Of a stretch of 40,628 bases of DNA, positions 24,421-32,886 are shown piece after piece. The DNA comes from Spirochaetales bacterium. Lineage in GTDB: Bacteria; Spirochaetota; Spirochaetia; DSM-2461. The number at the start of each line of letters is the position of its first letter. The stretch's first letter is position 1. The notes beneath the pieces are model-generated. The model was not told the DNA's origin. It saw nothing but the letters and a program-made list of their open reading frames with translations, and ran no database searches. The translations under genes were made by a program, and so were the position numbers. The stretch is taken from the NCBI GenBank assembly GCA_028533045.1, contig JAQQAP010000033.1, positions 1-40,628 on the forward strand, in the 5' to 3' direction.

Positions 24421-25020
24421 ATGAGCCAGATTAAAAGTGTAACAGGAAAAGCCGTCCCCCTACGGGGCGACGATATTGATACGGACCGGATCATTCCCGC
24501 CCGCTTTATGAAGTGCCTTACCTTTGACGGTTTGGGGGAGTTCGCCTTCTACGACGTAAAGTTCGAAGCGGACGGTTCGGAAAAAGAGCATATCCTCAAT
24601 AGAGAGGAGTACAAGGGGCACGAGATTCTCCTGACCAACCGGAACTTTGGCTGCGGTTCCAGCCGGGAACACGCCCCCTGGGCTCTTTACGGTATGGGAA
24701 TCCGGGGAATTGTGGCAGAGTCCTACGCAGAGATCTTTGCGGGGAACTGTAACAACCTGGGTATTGCCGCCGTTATCCTACCCCACGAAGAGGGTGAGGC
24801 CCTAATAGCCCTTTCCGAAGAGAATCCCGCCCTGGAAGTCACCCTGGACCTGGAGAAACAGGAAGTCCGCGCCGGGGACAAGATATTCAAGTCGACCCAG
24901 CCCGATACTTACCGCAAGGCTCTGATCGACGGCCAGTGGGACACCACAAGTATCCTCCTCGACTCGCTCGACCGAATTAAGGAACTCCACAGGGAGCTTC
25001 CCCGCTTTACTCGTTCCTAG
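24421..25020 (+). CDS. leuD: 3-isopropylmalate dehydratase small subunit
   Basis: A 199-residue partner of LeuC. The swivel-domain motifs DDIDTDRIIPARFMK, NFGCGSSREHAPWAL and NCNNLGI are clear. AGGAGG in the last codons of leuC (24408-24413) serves as the ribosome site. No leuA or leuB is in the window. Its 3' end overlaps the convergent MATE gene by 14 nt. Confidence 0.95.
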   Translation: MSQIKSVTGKAVPLRGDDIDTDRIIPARFMKCLTFDGLGEFAFYDVKFEADGSEKEHILNREEYKGHEILLTNRNFGCGSSREHAPWALYGMGIRGIVAESYAEIFAGNCNNLGIAAVILPHEEGEALIALSEENPALEVTLDLEKQEVRAGDKIFKSTQPDTYRKALIDGQWDTTSILLDSLDRIKELHRELPRFTRS

Positions 25021-26401
25021 AGAGCAGTTCTTCGGCAAGAGCGCTTTCCCCTAAATGGCTTAGCTCCTTCATCAACCATAAGACGGTGATGAGGGCGGCG
25101 GAGAAATCGGCCACGGGGAAGGCGCTTAAGAGTCCCCTCATGCCCCAGTATGAAGGCAGGATAAGGATTAAGGGAATAAGAAAGATAAACTGCCGGGACA
25201 GGTTCAAAATCAAACTGGGAGTCGGCTTGCCCACCACCATGAAATAGGTACTTCCCGTTATCTGAAGCCCTACGAGAGGGAAAATAAGGAAAATATAACG
25301 CATGACCTGTACGGTGGAGTCGATAAGGGCCCCGTCGGCCGTGAAGATTCCGGCGAAGGTGCGGGGAAAAATGTTCAACAATAGGAATACCAACGTCGAG
25401 AAGAGTGTGGCAAAAATCCCGGTCAGCCAAAGGGACTTTCTCACCCGGCCATACTTACGGGCCCCGTAATTGAACCCGGCTATAGGCTGGAACCCCTGGG
25501 CCATGCCAAAAAGGGGCATCATGAGGAACATGAGAAGCCGGTTGATAATCCCGTAGGCGGAAATGTAAATATCCCCTCCGTAGGCCCCCAAAAGGTTGTT
25601 CAAAAGTATCCCCACCACCGACTGCCCCGCCTGGCGGACAAAGGTGGGAATTCCCAAGAGAATCGTTTCTTTCACAACAGATCCTTCCGGTTTTAGATAG
25701 GCCAGATCTATGGTTACGGAGGTTTTCTTTCCCACAAAGTAACGAATACCAAAGGCAAAGTTAAGCATTTGTCCCAGGATAGTGGCCAAAGCCGCTCCGG
25801 CCACACCCATATCAAAGACAAAGATAAAAATCGGGTCCAGAATCAGGTTGGCTATCGCCCCGGTCAACATAACTCTCATCGATTCTTTGGCCTTGCCTTC
25901 CGCCCTCAGGAGGTTGTTACAGCTCATGGCCATGGTCATAAAAGGAGCGCCAATGAGAATAATGCGCAGGTAAGTCCTGGCCGTGTCCCTAAGAGCTTCC
26001 GTGGCGCCCAAAAGGTCCAGAAGGGGTTCGGTAAAGAGATAGGCCCCCACAGAAAGGGTAAGTCCGCTTAAAAGGGCCAGTGTAAAGGCATTCCCCGCCG
26101 CCCTTCGGGCCCGGTCATAGTTTTTCGCCCCCAGATTACGGGAAACCACCGAAGCAGCCCCCTGCCCCACGGCCAGTCCAAAGCCTCCGATGAGAGCCTG
26201 TACGGGAAGAATCAGGGAGAGGCCGCCAATTCCCACGGTCCCCACGCCCCGGCCTATAAATATGGTATCCACAAGGTTGTAAAGCCCCATCACAACAAGG
26301 GCCACCGTAGCGGGAAGGGAGAGTTTCAAAAGAAGCCCCCCTATGGGATCGTTCCCCATATCCACACCGGCCTTTCCCTTCACGTCGTCTCTATTTCCCA
26401 C
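25007..26401 (-). CDS. MATE-family efflux transporter 1
   Basis: A 464-residue, 12-helix multidrug/oligosaccharidyl-lipid/polysaccharide superfamily exporter driven by Na+ or H+. The family N-terminal block LLKLSLPATVALVVMGLYNLVDTIFIGRG and the GQGAASVVSRNLGAK segment are present, and halves resemble each other as usual. The start is GTG 26401 with AGGA seven bases upstream. It lies four bases after the MarR gene, so MarR likely controls it. The exported compound is unknown. Confidence 0.9.
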   Translation of the reverse strand: MGNRDDVKGKAGVDMGNDPIGGLLLKLSLPATVALVVMGLYNLVDTIFIGRGVGTVGIGGLSLILPVQALIGGFGLAVGQGAASVVSRNLGAKNYDRARRAAGNAFTLALLSGLTLSVGAYLFTEPLLDLLGATEALRDTARTYLRIILIGAPFMTMAMSCNNLLRAEGKAKESMRVMLTGAIANLILDPIFIFVFDMGVAGAALATILGQMLNFAFGIRYFVGKKTSVTIDLAYLKPEGSVVKETILLGIPTFVRQAGQSVVGILLNNLLGAYGGDIYISAYGIINRLLMFLMMPLFGMAQGFQPIAGFNYGARKYGRVRKSLWLTGIFATLFSTLVFLLLNIFPRTFAGIFTADGALIDSTVQVMRYIFLIFPLVGLQITGSTYFMVVGKPTPSLILNLSRQFIFLIPLILILPSYWGMRGLLSAFPVADFSAALITVLWLMKELSHLGESALAEELLSRNE

Positions 26402-26405
26402 TGTT

Positions 26406-26858
26406 TTATCCTTCCAGGAGGTCGCTTACCTCTTCAATTACCTTCAGAGCTTCCCTAAAACGAAAACTCTGCTCTTCAGACAGGAGGGAGAGGCGTTTTC
26501 TCATATGCTCTCCGATTTTTTCCTTTAACCGGACCGTAAACTCTTCTCCCCAATCGGTGGGAGAAAGCAGTGTTTTGCGCCGATCGTGAGGATCGGGGAG
26601 CCGCTGAATCAGCCCCTCTTTCATTAAACGGTCTGCCACTGGAGTAAAAGAGCCCGCCTCAATCCCCAGCAAATGACAAATATCCTTCATACAGAGATTT
26701 CCTCGGGCTTCCAAAACCATAAGAGTCCGAAAATGGGTGGAATTCAGCCCTTCATAGACCGATTCATGATCGAATCCTTCCATGATGTTTTTCATAAGAT
26801 GTTTCGCCTTTCTCGTCCCTTTGAGGATCTGTTCGGCCAAATCCGTGTTATTCTTCAT
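26406..26858 (-). CDS. MarR-family transcriptional regulator
   Basis: A 150-residue winged-helix repressor. The recognition region is NLCMKDICHLLGIEAGSFTPVADRLMKEGLI and the wing is RLPDPHDRRKTLLSPT, with the conserved DxRxK-type pattern. ATG 26858 follows AGAGGCGA; a longer frame to 26927 runs through the operator repeats and is rejected. It sits between two MATE exporters on the same strand and probably represses them, responding to an exporter substrate. Confidence 0.9.
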   Translation of the reverse strand: MKNNTDLAEQILKGTRKAKHLMKNIMEGFDHESVYEGLNSTHFRTLMVLEARGNLCMKDICHLLGIEAGSFTPVADRLMKEGLIQRLPDPHDRRKTLLSPTDWGEEFTVRLKEKIGEHMRKRLSLLSEEQSFRFREALKVIEEVSDLLEG

Positions 26859-26877
26859 GATTCGCCTCTTTTTTTTG

Positions 26878-26907
26878 TTAGACAACTTATTATTAGATAA
26901 CTTACTA
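26878..26907. promoter_or_regulatory. Tandem 15-bp operator repeats upstream of marR
   Basis: Two abutting near-identical units, TTAGACAACTTATTA (26878-26892) and TTAGATAACTTACTA (26893-26907), match at 13 of 15 positions. The second with its next base forms TTAG-N8-CTAA, a weak inverted repeat. The 15-bp spacing and position just upstream of marR suggest autorepressor sites. Confidence 0.5.
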
Positions 26908-26939
26908 ATTATATAAGATAGAGTCAAGCTGAATCTGTC

Positions 26940-28331
26940 TTAAACCTTTCGCACATCCCGAGTCCCGGCGATAATCTGCTTAAGAACCCTACGAAGCCAG
27001 ACGAAAGAGAGGATGCAGGTAATGAACGAACTCCCCACCAGAGCCCCCCAAACACCGTAAACACCCCATCCAAAGACATAGACAAAAAGGTAAGCCGACG
27101 GAATAGAGATAAGAATAAGACGCAGAAAAACAAGAAAGAGCGCCGGCAAAGGATAACCCACGGCCTGGAAGGCGGAACGGTTCACAATGGCCACCATGGC
27201 AAAGACAAAGGTAAATTCCACCAGGCGGATTTGACGTACCGCATAGCTAACCACTTCGGGAATATCGGAAAAGAAGGAGAAAATCCAGGGAGCCGGGATA
27301 ACCAGAAAAGCGGCCATAACGACAACGGCAACAGTTCCCGCCAGAAGCGCCTTGTACCAGGCCTGCATGGCCCGTTCATGAAGCCCCCGGCCGCCGTTCT
27401 GGCCCATAATGGTAATCAGCGCTCCCCCCAGAGCAAAGGAGGGCATAAGAACGGCCTGGTCAAAGCGCCCGCAAAGGGAAAAGGCGGTAAGAGCCAGCGG
27501 GTCGATGTCCATGATAATTCGATTAAGGAAGAGAAAGCTTACCGCCATAAGCATCATCCCCAGGGCCTGGGGAAAACCGACAGAAGCGATTCTCCCAATC
27601 ACATTCAGACTGATATTTTCCGGCTTCCAGTGAATCTTTACGGAAACCTTTTGCCGCAAAAAGGGGGTAAAGGCATAAAACATGGCGATAAACTGGGCTA
27701 CCATAGTGGCCATAGCAGCTCCGGCCACCCCCAAATCGAGAAGAAAGATAAAGACAGGATCCAGAACGATATTAAGCCCGGTCCCAATGAACATCACCTT
27801 CATAATGTAGGTAACCTGCCCTTCTCCCTGGAGAATCCCCAAAAGAATATTCATGACAAAACCGGCCGCAGCGGCGGGTATAATATAGTTCAAATACTCC
27901 AGTGCGACTCGGGCATAGTCCCCCTCAGCTCCCAGCAAAGCAATAAGGGCGTCATTAAAGACGTAGGAAACAAAGATAAAGATAAATGAGAAAAAGAGAG
28001 CCAAAGCCATACCCGATTCGGCCACCACATCGAGAACCTTGAAGTTCCGTTCCCCAATAGCCCGGGCCACGAGGGAACTCACCCCGGTCATCATTCCTAC
28101 AGCAATGGATATGGCAAGAAACATGATGGGAAAGATAATGCCCACTCCGCCCACCAGGGAAGGATCGGCCCGGTCGATACGGCTTATAAAAGCGGCATCG
28201 GTGATATTATAGATAAGCTGAACCGTCTGCCCCGCCAGCATGGGGACGCCCAAACGAATCAGGAGAGGCATAAGGGGGCCGTCAAACATTCCGGGAATTT
28301 CTTTAAAATTCTCTTTTCTTTCTTCACTCAT
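26940..28331 (-). CDS. MATE-family efflux transporter 2
   Basis: A 463-residue, 12-helix exporter of the same superfamily as the gene at 25007-26401. The N-terminal block is MPLLIRLGVPMLAGQTVQLIYNITDAAFISRID, and GVSSLVARAIGERNF corresponds to the GQGAAS-type segment. The two proteins are clearly different in sequence, so this is a pair of distinct exporters rather than a recent duplication. It ends 81 bp upstream of marR on the same strand. No Shine-Dalgarno sequence is visible before ATG 28331. Confidence 0.88.
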   Translation of the reverse strand: MSEERKENFKEIPGMFDGPLMPLLIRLGVPMLAGQTVQLIYNITDAAFISRIDRADPSLVGGVGIIFPIMFLAISIAVGMMTGVSSLVARAIGERNFKVLDVVAESGMALALFFSFIFIFVSYVFNDALIALLGAEGDYARVALEYLNYIIPAAAAGFVMNILLGILQGEGQVTYIMKVMFIGTGLNIVLDPVFIFLLDLGVAGAAMATMVAQFIAMFYAFTPFLRQKVSVKIHWKPENISLNVIGRIASVGFPQALGMMLMAVSFLFLNRIIMDIDPLALTAFSLCGRFDQAVLMPSFALGGALITIMGQNGGRGLHERAMQAWYKALLAGTVAVVVMAAFLVIPAPWIFSFFSDIPEVVSYAVRQIRLVEFTFVFAMVAIVNRSAFQAVGYPLPALFLVFLRLILISIPSAYLFVYVFGWGVYGVWGALVGSSFITCILSFVWLRRVLKQIIAGTRDVRKV

Positions 28332-28421
28332 GGAAGGAAGGTTAACACAACAATTTTTAACAAACCAGTGAAAGATGAATTATTTTTAAAAATTACCCTG
28401 AGCCCTTCTCATAAGGACGCG

Positions 28422-29816
28422 CTAAAGGTCCGTACAAGTCCCCTCGGCCACTTCCGCCGCCAACCCCAGGGTTTCCGACAAGGTAGGGTGGGCGTGGATA
28501 GTCCGCCCCAAATCCTCCAGGTCCAAACCCATTTCCACGGCCAGAACCGCTTCGCCCAGGAGTTCTCCCGCGTTGGTCCCCACATAGCCGGCGCCAAGAA
28601 CGCGCTTACTTTCCCGGTCGTAGAGAACCTTGGTGCGCCCTTCATTCCGCCCGATACTCATAGAGCGACCGCTCGCAGCCCAGGGGAAGACCCCCGTTTC
28701 ATAGGAAATTCCCTCGGCCCTGGCCTGTTTTTCGGTCAACCCGGCCCAGGCGATTTCCGGATCCGTATAGGCCACACTGGGAATACAAAGGGGATCAAAA
28801 ACGGCGGGCAGCCCGGAAATCGCCTCGGCCGCAGTTTTCCCCTCATGTACCGCCTTGTGGGCCAACATGGGCTGTCCCGTCACATCGCCTATGGCGTAAA
28901 CGTGGTCCAGGGAGGTTTTTCGCGCCCCGTCCACAGGGATAAATCCCCCTTCTCCCCTTTCAAGCCCCAGTTTTTCAAGGCCGATGGAGTCCGTATTGGG
29001 ACGACGGCCGACTCCCACCAAAAGACGGTCATAAACCTGGGGCTCCGGAGCTTTTTTCCCCTCAAAGGTCACCCTGATTCCCTCGTCCAGAGCTTCCACA
29101 CCGGTCACCTTGGTGGAAACCATGATTTTGTGGAGCCTTTTCTTGTACATTCGCATAAGCGGCCTAACCAGATCGCTGTCTGCGGAAGGAATGATCTGGT
29201 CGGTCAGTTCCACCACGGAGACTTCCGAACCAAAGGCGGCGTAAACCGTAGCCATCTCCATCCCGATAATCCCGCCCCCCACAATAAGGAGCTTTCCCGG
29301 AACCTCTTCCAGTTTAAGCGCATCGGTAGAGTCCATCACCCGGGGGTCCTCAAAGGGGAAAAGGGGAATCTCCACCACACGGGAGCCGGAGGCGATAATC
29401 ACCCGGTCAAAAGTAATTTCCGTCGGTTCCTCCCCTTCCACGGTAAGAGTATGTGAGCCGGAAAAAGTCCCCTTCCCCCGAATAATCCGTACTTTGCGAC
29501 GGTCGGCCATACCGGCCAGCCCCTTGGTCAGGCGGGAAACCACATTCTCCTTGTGGGCCCGAATCTTGTCAAAATCCAGTTTGGGAGGCCCGAATTCCAC
29601 CCCCAATTCGCTCCCGTGGACTCCTTCATTAATCACTTGAGCCACATGGAGGTAGACCTTGGAAGGGATACACCCCTCATTCAGACAAACCCCGCCCAGA
29701 GTGTCACGCTGTTCCACCAGAATTACCTGCCGGCCCAGATCAGCCGCCCTAAACGCCGCCGTATATCCGCCGGGCCCTCCGCCCAGCACTAATATTTCCG
29801 TTTTTAGACTTCCCAT
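28422..29816 (-). CDS. lpdA: Dihydrolipoyl dehydrogenase
   Basis: Reoxidises dihydrolipoamide with NAD+ in 2-oxoacid dehydrogenase or glycine-cleavage complexes. FAD motif GGGPGG near residue 12, redox-active disulfide GGVCLNEGCIPSK near 41-53, NAD motif GGGIIGMEMATVYAAFG, FAD motif YAIGDVTG, and the C-terminal catalytic HAHPTLSE. It has 464 residues and no lipoyl domain. GGGAGAGG precedes ATG 29816. No E1 or E2 genes are adjacent, so which complex it serves is not shown. Confidence 0.93.
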   Translation of the reverse strand: MGSLKTEILVLGGGPGGYTAAFRAADLGRQVILVEQRDTLGGVCLNEGCIPSKVYLHVAQVINEGVHGSELGVEFGPPKLDFDKIRAHKENVVSRLTKGLAGMADRRKVRIIRGKGTFSGSHTLTVEGEEPTEITFDRVIIASGSRVVEIPLFPFEDPRVMDSTDALKLEEVPGKLLIVGGGIIGMEMATVYAAFGSEVSVVELTDQIIPSADSDLVRPLMRMYKKRLHKIMVSTKVTGVEALDEGIRVTFEGKKAPEPQVYDRLLVGVGRRPNTDSIGLEKLGLERGEGGFIPVDGARKTSLDHVYAIGDVTGQPMLAHKAVHEGKTAAEAISGLPAVFDPLCIPSVAYTDPEIAWAGLTEKQARAEGISYETGVFPWAASGRSMSIGRNEGRTKVLYDRESKRVLGAGYVGTNAGELLGEAVLAVEMGLDLEDLGRTIHAHPTLSETLGLAAEVAEGTCTDL

Positions 29817-29893
29817 GACGCACCTCTCCCTCTCTTATTAGAATAGATAGAGAAATAGGGATTAGTAAATGCTAATCTTTCATTTTTTTCTAT

Positions 29894-29994
29894 TCCTCCG
29901 GGCCCCTTCCCGGCAAAGCCGGAAACCGGGCTATCCGTGACTCCGGGCCCAGCCCTCCGGCCCGGCTTCGCCGGTCTGGCCAAGGCCATCACTC
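29894..29994. repeat. GC-rich hairpin-forming intergenic block
   Basis: A ~100-bp block far richer in GC than other intergenic DNA here. It contains CTCCGGGCCC twice (around 29896 and 29941), TTCCCGGC/GCCGGAA-type inverted repeats, GGCTTCGCC and TGGCCAAGGCCA. It lies between the divergent lpdA and diguanylate cyclase genes. It looks like a dispersed intergenic repeat, but this window has only one copy. Confidence 0.4.
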
Positions 29995-30050
29995 CTATCC
30001 CTGGGGCAATTTGCATTTCCCGACAAGAAACCTTAAATTAATAGAAGGAC

Positions 30051-31586
30051 ATGGACAAAATAGGGTTAAAAAATTTCAGACGAATCTACTACACGGGGAT
30101 GATCCTTCTCATAATTCTCATATCATCTGCCACCGGCCTTTCCCTCTTTCGCTTCCAAAAAAACGAATACAACCGAAGAAGCAGCCAGCTGAGAGAAAGC
30201 ATCATGGAACAAAAAAAACTCTACCTCCAATCAATCATCAGAGAAAAATTCTCCGACATCCTGTTTATGGAGCACTCCCTCAACAAGCAGGAAGAAGAAA
30301 AACTAACCCTGGCCCTGGCTCTCTACTCGGAAAAGACCCGGAACGCTCTGACCCTCACTCCCCATCCCAACTGGGAGAGCCTTTTTTTCCGGGAAAACAA
30401 CATGTACCGGATAGGCATTGGCCATCCGGACGGAGGAGAAATATGGAACAACGGAGACTCTCCCCTCACGAATAATCCCAGCCTGAACCGAAGCTCCATC
30501 CTCCAGAAAGACTATCTCCTGTCTATCTCCCTCAGGAAGGATTATTTTGATGAGAAGCTAAAGGAGAACATCCTTTTTAACCTAACACACACAGAGCTCC
30601 CGGATAACGAATATATCTGGGTTAATCAGGTAATAGATTACAACGGAGGGGACAATTATGCGATTCGTCTGCTCCACCCCAATCTCCCCCACACAGAAGG
30701 GGATTTCCTCTCCACAAACACCACGGATATTAACGGAAACAAACCCTATCTTGAAGAACTGGAGGGAGTGAAAGAGAAGGGAGAGATCATCTTCGACTAC
30801 TATTTCAAGGAGAAAACCAGCAACCGTATCTCCCACAAGCTTTCCTACGCCCGGCTTTGTGAAAAGTTCGACTGGATTATCGCAACCGGGGTCTATCTGA
30901 ACGATGTGGACGCCCTCATACAGAGGGAACAAGAGAAAATGGACCGTATTTTTCAAAGGGAATTACAAATTCTCATGCTCACAACTTCCTTGATTATTTT
31001 CATAGCCCTCATTGCGCTGAATCAGTTTGAAAAACTTCTGCAACAGGCTATCAGGGAATATACCAAACGACTGGAAGAAGCCAAAAACAAACTGGAGATA
31101 TTCGCCTTTATGGATCCCCTGACAAATCTTCTTAATCGCCGGGCCATATACGACAGACTAAACGAAGAGATCGCCCGGAGCACTCGATTCGAAAAGGAGT
31201 TCTGCCTGATTATTGCCGACCTGGACAACTTTAAGAAGATAAATGACACCCTGGGCCACCAGGCGGGAGACCGGGTTCTAACGGAACTGGCAAAACTGTT
31301 AAAGAAAGAGATACGGGCCAATGACGCCCTGGGACGCTGGGGAGGAGAGGAATTCCTTATTCTCCTTGAATCGACCGATCTAAAGACCTCCGTCCCCATA
31401 GGGGAGAAACTGCGCCGGGCAGTGGAAAACTATCCCTTTAGATGGGAGACCGAAGAGATAAAAGTCACCCTCACCATGGGGGTTACCCAATACAGGCCGG
31501 GAGAATCCATAGAAGACACCATACAGCGGGCCGACGAAAACCTCTACAAAGGAAAAAACGCCGGCCGGAACCGAGTCGTCTCCTAG
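30051..31586 (+). CDS. Cache-GGDEF diguanylate cyclase
   Basis: A 511-residue membrane sensor that makes cyclic di-GMP. An N-terminal helix (about 14-33), a periplasmic Cache-type sensor (about 35-300, with YIWVNQVIDYNGG and FDWIIATGVYLNDVD, the typical Cache end), a second helix (about 307-327), a coiled-coil linker (YTKRLEEAKNKLEIFAFMDPLTNLLNRRA) and a GGDEF domain. The active site is GGEEF near residue 431. Five residues upstream is RAND, fitting the RxxD inhibitory site, so product inhibition is expected. AAGGA lies before ATG 30051. Its stop shares a CTAG with the convergent aldo/keto reductase. Confidence 0.92.
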   Translation: MDKIGLKNFRRIYYTGMILLIILISSATGLSLFRFQKNEYNRRSSQLRESIMEQKKLYLQSIIREKFSDILFMEHSLNKQEEEKLTLALALYSEKTRNALTLTPHPNWESLFFRENNMYRIGIGHPDGGEIWNNGDSPLTNNPSLNRSSILQKDYLLSISLRKDYFDEKLKENILFNLTHTELPDNEYIWVNQVIDYNGGDNYAIRLLHPNLPHTEGDFLSTNTTDINGNKPYLEELEGVKEKGEIIFDYYFKEKTSNRISHKLSYARLCEKFDWIIATGVYLNDVDALIQREQEKMDRIFQRELQILMLTTSLIIFIALIALNQFEKLLQQAIREYTKRLEEAKNKLEIFAFMDPLTNLLNRRAIYDRLNEEIARSTRFEKEFCLIIADLDNFKKINDTLGHQAGDRVLTELAKLLKKEIRANDALGRWGGEEFLILLESTDLKTSVPIGEKLRRAVENYPFRWETEEIKVTLTMGVTQYRPGESIEDTIQRADENLYKGKNAGRNRVVS

Positions 31587-32701
31587 TCAAGCCGTCCGCC
31601 ACCCAGTTTTTTGTGGGCTTCCTTAAGTTTAGCCATAATATCAATGTTCTGTGGGCATCGCTCTTCACAACGGCCGCACTCAACACAACGGGAAGCATCG
31701 GTACTGCTTTGAATGTTATTTCTCTGATACAAGAGCCCGTCAATCCAGTGTTTGGTGAGCTTCTTCCTGTTATAGTGGGCAAAAATCTCTGGGATAGCCA
31801 CCCCCTCCGGGCAGGGCAGGCAATAGCCGCACTCCGTACAGGGCACGGCAAAGGCTTCCCGGTAGGCCTCCTGAAGCTCTATGATAAAAGCCCGGTCTTC
31901 ATCGGTAAAATGTCCCGGAACAGCCTCGGAAAAGATGCGAATGTTTTCCTTAAGCTGGCTTAACTCGTTCGTCCCGGAAAGAACCACCTTTACTTCCGGC
32001 TTATCCGCCAAATAGCGAAAAGCCCACTCCACCAGAGACCAGGACCTGGGACTCCACTTCATAAGCTTACGCACCGGAGGAGGAACAAAACGGGTCAAAG
32101 CCCCTCCCCTAAGGGGCTCCATAATCACTGCGGGAATTCCCTTCGCCGCCCCATCTTTAAGCCCCTGCAGCCCGGCCTGATTATTCTCGTCCAGAATATT
32201 CAACTGAATCTGAATCATCTCCCAGTCATGGCCGTTCAAAACCTTCTGAAAATGGTCGTAGGGCCCGTGAAAAGAACAAGCCTTGTGACGGATCTTCCCT
32301 TTATCAATCATACGGTCCAGAAATTCCGGAGCCTCCCAGCGCAAAGCCTTCTCCCAATGAAGAACATTCATATCGTGAAGAAGATAGACATCAATATAAT
32401 CCGTCTTAAGCCGAATCAGCTCCTCATCAAGAAAAGCCTCCAGGTCCCCCGGCCTCTCTGCCTTCCAAACAGGGCACTTCGTCGCCAGAACAGCCTTCTC
32501 CCTATAACCGCCGGCCAGAGCCTTCCCCACAATAAGCTCGCTCCCCTCGTAGGAGTAAGCCGTATCGATATAATTCACCCCGTGATCCAGAGCATAACGC
32601 ACCATTTCAATAGAATCCGCCTCGGACTCGGGAAAACGCATACACCCCAAACCAAAACGGGAAACCTCAAGACCGGTAGAACCTAAAACAGAATAATGCA
32701 T
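31583..32701 (-). CDS. Aldo/keto reductase with C-terminal iron-sulfur motifs
   Basis: A 372-residue protein. Residues 1 to about 280 form the aldo/keto reductase barrel, with the tetrad Asp and Tyr in YIDTAYSY, Lys in LATKCP and His in LLHDMN. The C-terminus adds two Cys clusters, CTECGYCLPCPEGV and CVECGRCEERCPQNI, of the 4Fe-4S ferredoxin type found in a known subgroup of this family. It may therefore exchange electrons with iron-sulfur partners as well as NAD(P)H. The substrate is unknown. It lies just downstream of structured element B on the same strand. Confidence 0.9.
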   Translation of the reverse strand: MHYSVLGSTGLEVSRFGLGCMRFPESEADSIEMVRYALDHGVNYIDTAYSYEGSELIVGKALAGGYREKAVLATKCPVWKAERPGDLEAFLDEELIRLKTDYIDVYLLHDMNVLHWEKALRWEAPEFLDRMIDKGKIRHKACSFHGPYDHFQKVLNGHDWEMIQIQLNILDENNQAGLQGLKDGAAKGIPAVIMEPLRGGALTRFVPPPVRKLMKWSPRSWSLVEWAFRYLADKPEVKVVLSGTNELSQLKENIRIFSEAVPGHFTDEDRAFIIELQEAYREAFAVPCTECGYCLPCPEGVAIPEIFAHYNRKKLTKHWIDGLLYQRNNIQSSTDASRCVECGRCEERCPQNIDIMAKLKEAHKKLGGGRLD

Positions 32702-32761
32702 AAATACCCTTGAAAATTAAACTAAAAACGAACGCCACAAAACAACAGCCCGGAGCCGCTC

Positions 32762-32886
32762 GCAAAACGAGCAGATCGTGCCGCAGGCTAGGCGGAGCGA
32801 GGTTCTGAGCCCGGAGTGTGCGCCTGGCACATGAGGACTCAGGTTCTTGCTTCAACGACGCATCCGGGACTAGATGCTCGTTTTGC
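32762..32886 (+). ncRNA. Unidentified structured element, copy B
   Basis: Second copy of the element at 5191-5313. Helices: GCAAAACGAGCA (32762-32773) with TGCTCGTTTTGC (32875-32886), perfect over 12 bp; GGAGCGAG (32794-32801) with CTTGCTTC (32846-32853), eight pairs including two G-U; CTGAG (32805-32809) with CTCAG (32838-32842); TGTGC (32817-32821) with GCACA (32827-32831) around GCCTG. Relative to copy A, the outer stem is entirely different yet still paired, and the terminal stem shows a C-G to U-A swap. The G-U pairs would be A-C mismatches on the minus strand, which favours + transcription, antisense to the flanking genes. As in copy A, it sits between two leftward genes at the end of the upstream one. 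Confidence 0.6.

Noticed and set aside
28368..29456. Long plus-strand open frame (362 aa)
   Set aside because: Antisense to dihydrolipoyl dehydrogenase, which is complete and motif-rich.
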